Below, piece after piece: positions 44,565 to 49,795 of a stretch of DNA of 49,795 nt (position 1 is the first letter of the stretch; each line of letters begins with the position of its first letter). Under the pieces are notes generated by a model. That model worked only from the letters and a program-made list of their open reading frames with translations, did no database searches and was not told the origin of the DNA. The translations under genes were made by a program, and so were the position numbers. Source of the DNA: Gracilimonas sp. (GTDB taxonomy: Bacteria; Bacteroidota; Rhodothermia; Balneolales; Balneolaceae); assembly GCA_022450045.1 (NCBI GenBank), contig JAKURD010000022.1, positions 1-49,795 on the forward strand. The letters run 5' to 3'.

Positions 44565-45763
44565 CGTTGACTGTGTTTATAGAATTCGTCAATTCGTTCT
44601 GTTAATAATTTCAGTTCTTTCTGAGTGATCTCTTCTTTTGCTGATACCAGGTTGATCAGGTCAAAAAGGTGGTGAACCCCCGCCTCCTCAATACCTGAGC
44701 GTCGTGAAATATCTTTCTTTACCTGCTCATCAATCTCATCCGTATCAAGGCCGAGGTTAGTACGAATATAGTCAAAGAAGAAACGGATCTTTTTATCCGC
44801 AATAAGTTTATGGTTGCCTTTTTCAAGGTAGAGGTTGCCGATGGTTTTGGCGAATTCAATACTGGAATTTTTAGGTGGTTCTATCTCCGGGATAATTCGC
44901 TGCGAACGCTTTGCCCTGAAGATCATAAACAACACCACTCCGCTCAAAGTAAGGAACCATGCCCAGCTGAGGTGTTCCTCAGAAACTATGTACCGAACCA
45001 CGCTGTTGTTTCCGGTTCGCACATCTTTATAGTATTCATCCCAAATGGTAGAACGGTCAGGCAGGTAGGAGAGAGCAGCAAGGGCATAATCGGCCCCGGT
45101 TTTATCCCGCACAAAATAATTGGTGAAGAGGGTAGGGTTAGAGTGGAAGTAGAGGCTTCCCTCGCCCCATTCGATCTGTAAGAAGTTCGTGTTTCCCTGC
45201 TGATTAACCCCCAGTTTTGTAACCTGAAGGGAAGAATCCACATTGGCAAAAAAGGTTTCAGTAGTACTTCTGTAATATGGGAACCCGCCGTCTTTTTTAA
45301 GGCGGGGATTGGTGAAGTTGACCGACACGGTGTCATCAGTCAAAATATGTCCGGCCTGTAAAAATGGATTGTTGAGTGAAGTAGTGAGATCCAGAGTATC
45401 TGCTAAAAATTGTCCGAACTCCCTTGCTGCCATAAAAATATCAGCACCTTGTTCTGCCTGTGATAGAAGGATCTCACTTTCCCATCGGTCAAGATTGAAG
45501 GTCGTGTTAATAAAGACCCAGTTCTTTTCAGCATTCAGCGTATCGGCATACTCAAAAATAGGGGCGTTGTTTGTGGTGATTGAGCCTTCAGAAAATGCAT
45601 AAGGCAGCATTTCATGTATCAAATAACCGCCATAGGGAATTTTGTCTTCGGCGGAAAAGCTCTCAGTCCAGTCGAGTGGTTTTGGTTTGAGGATCTCAAA
45701 GACCACAAAAAGGGTGATCAAAACTCCAAGAAGAATATAATAGGTGCGTTCTTTCTTGATCAT
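44561..45763 (-). CDS. DUF4350 membrane protein
   Basis: A 400-residue protein with one N-terminal helix (residues 8-27), a DUF4350 domain (PYGGYLIHEMLPYAF, VFINTTFNLDRWESEILLSQAEQGADIFMAA), and a second helix around residue 270 (WAWFLTLSGVVLFMIF), with a cytosolic C-terminal tail. Family function is unknown; DUF4350 genes are regularly found between moxR and DUF4129 genes. Its start overlaps the DUF4129 stop by four bases (45760-45763). Confidence 0.9.
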   Translation of the reverse strand: MIKKERTYYILLGVLITLFVVFEILKPKPLDWTESFSAEDKIPYGGYLIHEMLPYAFSEGSITTNNAPIFEYADTLNAEKNWVFINTTFNLDRWESEILLSQAEQGADIFMAAREFGQFLADTLDLTTSLNNPFLQAGHILTDDTVSVNFTNPRLKKDGGFPYYRSTTETFFANVDSSLQVTKLGVNQQGNTNFLQIEWGEGSLYFHSNPTLFTNYFVRDKTGADYALAALSYLPDRSTIWDEYYKDVRTGNNSVVRYIVSEEHLSWAWFLTLSGVVLFMIFRAKRSQRIIPEIEPPKNSSIEFAKTIGNLYLEKGNHKLIADKKIRFFFDYIRTNLGLDTDEIDEQVKKDISRRSGIEEAGVHHLFDLINLVSAKEEITQKELKLLTERIDEFYKHSQR

Positions 45764-46494
45764 GACCGAACTGCTCTTTTTTGGAATTCCCGGTAGATAT
45801 CCTGCATGCTGCTGAATCCGCTTTCCCCGATCTGAAAATCTCCATATTCCACATATTCATAATAAGAAGTGAGGCGAGAGAAAGAAATTTTTGAAGGATG
45901 ATCATTCAGTTCCCTCAAATAATCTCGGTTGGTCTTGTCGGCTTTCCATGCGATCAGTTCAGTCTCGTTAAGCTGTTGCAAAGCTTTCAGATACAAAATA
46001 CGGACGGCATCCCGATACCTGTTTTCTGCAAGGGCGGAATCCAGCATTTCATCGTAGTCAGTTTCATCGAGTTCAGATCGGCTGATATTTAATGAAAGCT
46101 TATCCGAAGCTTTTTTAGTTGAAAACGCAGTAGATAAATTCCCGCCTAAAATTTGGTTGATTAGCGCAACGAGGACAATGGCAAAGATCCCAAAAAAGAT
46201 GAACTTGATGATCACAGAGGTCCACCTGTTATCCATTATATATTGGATGATCTGCATCAGCCAGCCATAAATGCGGCTCATCAGGGAATCGGGATTTTGA
46301 GCGATCTCATTGTATTCAAAGACCGGCTCGTCGGTGATCTCATTGAGCGTCTCAGCATCTATGGTGCGGACATTCACCACACTGCTATCCGGTAGAATCT
46401 GCGAGGTTTCTGAATCCTGGGCATAGCTTGAATTGGGAATCAAAAACCCAAGCAACAGACCTAAAAAGAGATATGTGACCAGGGTATATCTCAC
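45760..46494 (-). CDS. DUF4129 membrane protein
   Basis: A 244-residue protein with a signal peptide (to ~residue 25, SYAQ), one helix near residues 95-120, and a C-terminal DUF4129 domain: YDEMLDSALAENRYRDAVRILYLKALQQLNETELI followed by NRDYLREL and SFSRLTSYYEYVEYGDF. DUF4129 is found in transglutaminase-linked and MoxR-linked operons. It is 31 bases downstream of the GPDPase-membrane-like gene and overlaps DUF4350 by four bases. Confidence 0.9.
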   Translation of the reverse strand: MRYTLVTYLFLGLLLGFLIPNSSYAQDSETSQILPDSSVVNVRTIDAETLNEITDEPVFEYNEIAQNPDSLMSRIYGWLMQIIQYIMDNRWTSVIIKFIFFGIFAIVLVALINQILGGNLSTAFSTKKASDKLSLNISRSELDETDYDEMLDSALAENRYRDAVRILYLKALQQLNETELIAWKADKTNRDYLRELNDHPSKISFSRLTSYYEYVEYGDFQIGESGFSSMQDIYREFQKRAVRS

Positions 46495-46525
46495 GTGTAA
46501 TAACTTATTTGGGAGGTATTTCCAA

Positions 46526-47350
46526 TCAACCCAGCTCCTCTATTTGCTGACGTAATCCTATGCCTTCTTTTCGTTCAATGAGGTTGAAGTATTGCAGGCT
46601 CAGGGCGATCAGCATTAGTATGGAAAAGAGGGAAGCTACAACCACCAGCAATCCGTAAAAAACACCCATTCCCGTCCCGATTGCTTCGTTGGAGCCGGCT
46701 CCGGATGCACTCATAAATCCAATAAAGATGCTCATGGGAATGATGAGCACATACGACATAAATGTGGTTACAAGATTCATAACGAGGTAGGTGGCGAAGG
46801 TAAACCACCAGTGACCCTGAACCAGGTCCCAAGATCGCTTGAGTGATTGGATGGGGCCTTTATTCTCCATCACGGCCACAGCAGGGGCCACAAAGAATTT
46901 GATGGCGATATAAATTCCAGGAATAAGAAATAAAATCAGCCCCGGTATCACGGCAAGAATGATCAGGATATAGAGCGCAACCAGGGTGATGAAATTTCTT
47001 CCAAAACGCTCAATCAGATCAGAGAGAACGACTTCATCATTATCCCGGGCAAGCTGAATATGTGTCATGGCAACGGTAAGCAGAGCTCCGGATGAGAGCG
47101 TTAAAAGTAAAAACCCGAACAGGAAATCACCGCCGATAATAGAGTCTCCCGCTACATCAGGATTCTCCATTAGAGCGGAAAAGAAGGACGTATAGGCATC
47201 GCCCACCAATACTCCGGAAATGAGATAAAAGGGCAGCACGAAAAGCAGCAAGGCTTTCCCAAGGCTCTTATAATGCACGCGGATGTACACAAAGGAATCC
47301 GTTAAGATAGCTCCAAGATCGCGGTATTTTTGAAGTTTGAAGTCGTTCAT
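46526..47350 (-). CDS. Multi-pass membrane protein, GPDPase-membrane-like
   Basis: Start set at ATG 47350 (MNDFKLQKYRDLG), which overlaps the SpoIIM-like stop by four bases; the longer frame to 47437 would run into that gene. The 274 residues form about six helices, and the conserved FFVAPAVAVMENKGPIQSLKRSWDLVQGHWW resembles the membrane domain of glycerophosphodiester phosphodiesterase-type proteins and DUF975. No catalytic domain is present. The function is unknown. Confidence 0.85.
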   Translation of the reverse strand: MNDFKLQKYRDLGAILTDSFVYIRVHYKSLGKALLLFVLPFYLISGVLVGDAYTSFFSALMENPDVAGDSIIGGDFLFGFLLLTLSSGALLTVAMTHIQLARDNDEVVLSDLIERFGRNFITLVALYILIILAVIPGLILFLIPGIYIAIKFFVAPAVAVMENKGPIQSLKRSWDLVQGHWWFTFATYLVMNLVTTFMSYVLIIPMSIFIGFMSASGAGSNEAIGTGMGVFYGLLVVVASLFSILMLIALSLQYFNLIERKEGIGLRQQIEELG

Positions 47351-48300
47351 TTGTTCACTTTTAGTTTCATGGGTATTAGCACAAAATAGTAGAGAATAAA
47401 AGCTAAGGAACTCAAAATTATGAATAAGCTCAACCACAGCGGCATACCGGTGTAACGGGTTACAAACGACTCCAGAAGTCCTGCAGCTACGAATACAGGA
47501 ACAAGCCCTATAATCATCTTCAGTCCTTCTCGGCCGGCTTTGATGAAAGAGTCTTTTCGGGAATAGGTTCCCGGAAATAGAAATCCGTTCCCGACCACAA
47601 ATCCGGCTGCTCCGGCAATTACAATGGCGGAAAGTTCAAGCGTGCCGTGAATGAAGATCACCCTCAAAGCTTCGCCGATAAGATCGTATTGAGCAAAGAA
47701 GTGCAGGAAAGCGCCAACCATCACGCCGTTATTCAATAAAACCATTCCTACGCCGATGGAAGTCAGCAGGCCGCTCGCAAAAGCATAAAAGGAAACCCGC
47801 ACATTATTTACGGTGATGGCGAAGAACATATCCATTTCTTCCGCTTTTTTATATACCGCCAGCGGATCGCCTTCGTCAATATTGCTGATGGTCATATTCA
47901 CATAAGCATCGCCCATAATGAATCGTACAAACGAAGGGTCGTTCATGGAGGAAAGAATCCCAATGCCGATAGCAAGACTAAAAACGATGAAGCTGTATAG
48001 CAATTCCTTCTGCTTAGACGCAAAAAGTTGAGGAATTTCCCGCGTCCAGAAGGTGATGATACGCCCGGTTTCTTCTTTTCGGGAACGGTAGATCTCATTA
48101 TGAACAGCTACCGAAAGCTGATTCAGGTACTTTTCCGTTTTACTGCCGGGATAATTAGCCTGCGCGTAGGCAAGGTCGGCGCTTAGTTCGATATAAAGAT
48201 CGGCGAGTTTATCCGGGTCGTCATCCGAAGAGTCTTTCAGCAGCTGCTCAAACTCCTTCCACTTGTCCGCATTCTTACGCAAAAAAGCTACTTCTCTCAT
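47347..48300 (-). CDS. SpoIIM-like (stage II sporulation protein M) membrane protein
   Basis: A 317-residue protein with a soluble N-terminal ~95 residues (VAFLRKNADKWKEFEQLL, LADLYIELSADLAYAQ) and then a SpoIIM-type membrane part of about five helices with NNVRVSFYAFASGLLTSIGVG, FLHFFAQYDLIGEALRVIFIHGTLELSAIVIAGAAGF and GFLFPG. The HGxLE motif is conserved. The organism is probably not a sporulator; SpoIIM-like proteins occur widely with RDD and MoxR genes. It is the first gene of the minus-strand cluster, divergent from the RDD gene. Confidence 0.94.
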   Translation of the reverse strand: MREVAFLRKNADKWKEFEQLLKDSSDDDPDKLADLYIELSADLAYAQANYPGSKTEKYLNQLSVAVHNEIYRSRKEETGRIITFWTREIPQLFASKQKELLYSFIVFSLAIGIGILSSMNDPSFVRFIMGDAYVNMTISNIDEGDPLAVYKKAEEMDMFFAITVNNVRVSFYAFASGLLTSIGVGMVLLNNGVMVGAFLHFFAQYDLIGEALRVIFIHGTLELSAIVIAGAAGFVVGNGFLFPGTYSRKDSFIKAGREGLKMIIGLVPVFVAAGLLESFVTRYTGMPLWLSLFIILSSLAFILYYFVLIPMKLKVNK

Positions 48301-48506
48301 TCAGATAGATTTATCCGCTTTCGTTTTACCGAGCATGCGCATAACTTCACGCTCAATTTATTTGTAAAGAAGATAGTAAAATAGTGACAAAGTGATATGG
48401 TGATGAAATGAAGCGTTCATGCATTTCAATTCAAAAATTACCTATCATGGTTCACAAATAATCAATCTTAAATCAGATCAGTGTAATCTGCGAAATCGTG
48501 ATCCAT

Positions 48507-49250
48507 ATGGTCGGAATTGAAACCAGTCAGCATGTAAAACTCAGCTATGAACCGGCAGGTGTGGGAGAGCGGGTACTCGCCTTTTTCCTCGACATCTTTT
48601 TTATCGGAGTCTATTATTTAGTGGTCATCTGGATCTGGGGATATATGAACGACATCGGTGCTAATCCCGAAAGTGCCATTCAGGAAAACATGTGGGTTTT
48701 ATATATCGTGCTGGTGATCCCGGTGATGCTATACCACCTGATCTCTGAAGCGATCTCAAACGGGTACAGTATCGGAAAGAAGATCGTGGGTATTCGCGTG
48801 GTGAAGGTAGACGGAACCAGGGCAACACTTAGCGGTTATTTGGTGCGATGGATGTTTCGTTTGGTTGAGATCAGTATGACCAGCGGGGTGGTTGCTTTTG
48901 TGACGGTGATTATGAACGGAAAAGGGCAGCGCATCGGGGATATTGTGGGAAAAACCTGTGTGATCAAAGAGCGCAAGAATGTGAAGCTGGACAACACCCT
49001 CTTTGCCGAGGTGGCGGATGCCTATGAGCCTGTTTTTCCACAAGTAGCCGAACTGACCGACAAAGACATTCGCATCATCAAAGAAGTACTCGATTCCCGA
49101 TCCCATTACGATTACGATAACTGGTTCCTCATGCTCCAGAAAACCCGTAAAAAAATAGAAGACCGCTTAGGGGTACAAGATCATGATCTTCGGGGAGATG
49201 AATTCCTGAAGACGGTGATCAAGGATTATAATGCCATTCATGGAAAGTGA
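48507..49250 (+). CDS. RDD-family membrane protein
   Basis: Start chosen at ATG 48507; a GTG at 48498 would add three residues. The N-terminal part has the RDD-type PAGVGERVLAFFLDIFFIGVYYLVV, a loop, SNGYSIGKKIVGIRVVKVDG and YLVRWMFRLVEI, with three to four helices. The C-terminal ~80 residues are soluble and charged. RDD proteins have been linked to ion or toxin transport but the function is not known. It is divergent from the SpoIIM-like gene, 206 bases apart, and is commonly its genomic neighbour. Confidence 0.92.
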   Translation: MVGIETSQHVKLSYEPAGVGERVLAFFLDIFFIGVYYLVVIWIWGYMNDIGANPESAIQENMWVLYIVLVIPVMLYHLISEAISNGYSIGKKIVGIRVVKVDGTRATLSGYLVRWMFRLVEISMTSGVVAFVTVIMNGKGQRIGDIVGKTCVIKERKNVKLDNTLFAEVADAYEPVFPQVAELTDKDIRIIKEVLDSRSHYDYDNWFLMLQKTRKKIEDRLGVQDHDLRGDEFLKTVIKDYNAIHGK

Positions 49251-49279
49251 GTGGATGGAACACGAATGCTACGGATAGT

Positions 49280-49297
49280 GCGGATTGGCAAATCCGC
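49280..49297 (+). terminator. Weak terminator-like hairpin after the RDD gene
   Basis: GCGGATT-GGCA-AATCCGC is a perfect 7-base stem with a 4-base loop, 30 bases after the RDD stop. It has no T-run, so it is a weak candidate. Confidence 0.35.
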
Positions 49298-49385
49298 TCC
49301 CTTATATGTTATACCACACCTGTTAATTCATTATGGAATACACGCTAATCAAAGAATTATCGCGATTTTAAAAAAATGAAAAATC

Positions 49386-49541
49386 ATGTTGGTAGAAGCT
49401 TTGTGGGATTCTATAGCTTCTGATCCCGAGCAGGTTGGTTTTCCAGAACATCATAAAAGTATTTTGGAAGAACGGTTGCAAACTCTTGATGAAGATACTG
49501 CGAGTGGGAAGTCGGGGGATGAAGTCCGAGGAAATAAATAA
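49386..49541 (+). pseudogene. Addiction-module component remnant
   Basis: The frame from ATG 49386 encodes MLVEALWDSIASDPEQVGF, then HHKSILEERLQTLDEDTASGKSGDEV, closely matching the putative addiction-module component family (TIGR02574). The usual N-terminal part is visible upstream in another frame (from 49334, IKELSRF then a stop, then KNEK), so a frameshift and an in-frame stop separate it. A short 51-residue product could still be made. The expected RelE/ParE-type toxin gene does not follow. Confidence 0.65.
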
Positions 49542-49775
49542 GTTAAAAAGGATGAAAATGGATGCTTGTGGTTATTCTTGTGGAGGCGGGAATCTAATGG
49601 TGGCTATTACTTACAGTATTCGCTATCTGACCAACCATAGGATTATGGGCATTCGCTGCGAAATGACCATTCAACGTGTTCAACAAATGGTCTTTATATC
49701 GAATTCACGGCAAATAATGAGAGTGTAAATCAAACTCTGTCTAAGTAACTTAAACCAACGTTAACTTAGACACCT

Positions 49776-49795
49776 ATGACACAACAAGAATTAGA
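49776..49795 (+). CDS. Possible start of a gene running off the window
   Basis: An ATG followed by five or six codons (MTQQEL..) lies at the right edge, after an inverted repeat (GTCTAAGT at 49739 and ACTTAGAC to 49771). It could be the 5' end of a gene, possibly in a mobile element, but twenty bases cannot establish it. Between 49542 and 49748 there is a frame with a single internal TAG (GYYLQYSLSDQP) that may be another remnant. Confidence 0.25.

Noticed and set aside
49435..49728. 97-codon frame at the right end
   Set aside because: It overlaps the addiction-module frame and shows no recognisable domain; start is unlikely.
49739..49795. Inverted repeat plus ATG as the end of an insertion sequence with its transposase
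   Set aside because: The repeat is only 8 perfect bases and the gene has six codons in view, so an IS cannot be claimed.
1..49795. CRISPR arrays, tRNA or rRNA genes, replication origin
   Set aside because: No regularly spaced repeats, cloverleaf-like or rRNA-like sequences were noticed on reading; a covariance-model scan was not possible.

Overview
The window looks like a chromosomal segment of a Bacteroidota/Balneolota-type bacterium; this is inference from gene content and style. Supporting signs are DUF4105, DUF4350 and DUF4129 proteins, a FtsX-type permease, fused RND-TolC pumps, Tyr/Glu/Lys-rich proteins, AT-rich upstream regions and weak ribosome binding sites. No tRNA, rRNA, CRISPR array or intact transposase was seen.

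Region 1 (1-10.2 kb) is a soft-metal resistance block. It holds the C-terminal part of an AraC-type regulator, a stand-alone metal-binding-like protein that is a paralogue of the N-terminus of a nearby ATPase, a methyltransferase, a rhomboid protease on the opposite strand, a SpoIIAA-like protein, a P1B-4 type ATPase (SPC / HEGST motifs), a 58-aa protein, a Ca/cation exchanger, lspA on the opposite strand, a CmtR-type ArsR sensor behind an 18-bp palindrome, and a second P1B ATPase with an unusual APC motif.

Region 2 (10.2-18.2 kb) is a copper/redox run: a small exported Cys protein, a CcmF-type haem lyase, a DUF411 lipoprotein, an azurin-like cupredoxin, a TlpA-type thioredoxin lipoprotein, a multicopper oxidase with a Met-rich insert and a DUF4105 membrane protein.

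Region 3 (18.4-26.4 kb) is a Fur-family regulator, another small exported Cys protein, a CzcA-type RND pump fused to a TolC/CzcC domain, its CusB/CzcB adaptor, a PII-like protein and a CDF transporter with an N-terminal HMA domain. Region 4 (26.4-31.1 kb) has an exported thioredoxin, a YnfA-like protein and a dihaem protein / Rieske lipoprotein / porin set, closed by a decayed second copy of the thioredoxin gene. Region 5 (31.1-37.9 kb, minus strand) is a second complete efflux set: small His-rich exported protein, TolC, His-rich adaptor and RND pump, ending at a strong terminator.

Region 6 (37.9-41.7 kb) is a graveyard: a truncated possible ParD-like antitoxin, a decayed adenine-specific DNA methyltransferase, and a frameshifted FtsX/MacB permease bracketed by a direct repeat, followed by an element with 25-bp terminal inverted repeats. 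Region 7 (41.7-49.3 kb) is a housekeeping-like cluster on the minus strand (SpoIIM-like, GPDPase-membrane-like, DUF4129, DUF4350, MoxR, DUF58) with a divergent RDD gene; a fold-back repeat separates moxR from the DUF58 gene. The last 0.5 kb has an addiction-module remnant and possibly the start of another gene.

Together the window reads as a layered metal island: cytoplasmic sensors and P-type ATPases/CDF export ions from the cytoplasm, two RND tripartite pumps clear the periplasm, and periplasmic redox proteins handle copper and maintain cytochromes. Each of three sub-clusters starts with a small, rapidly diverging, exported Cys- or His-rich protein.
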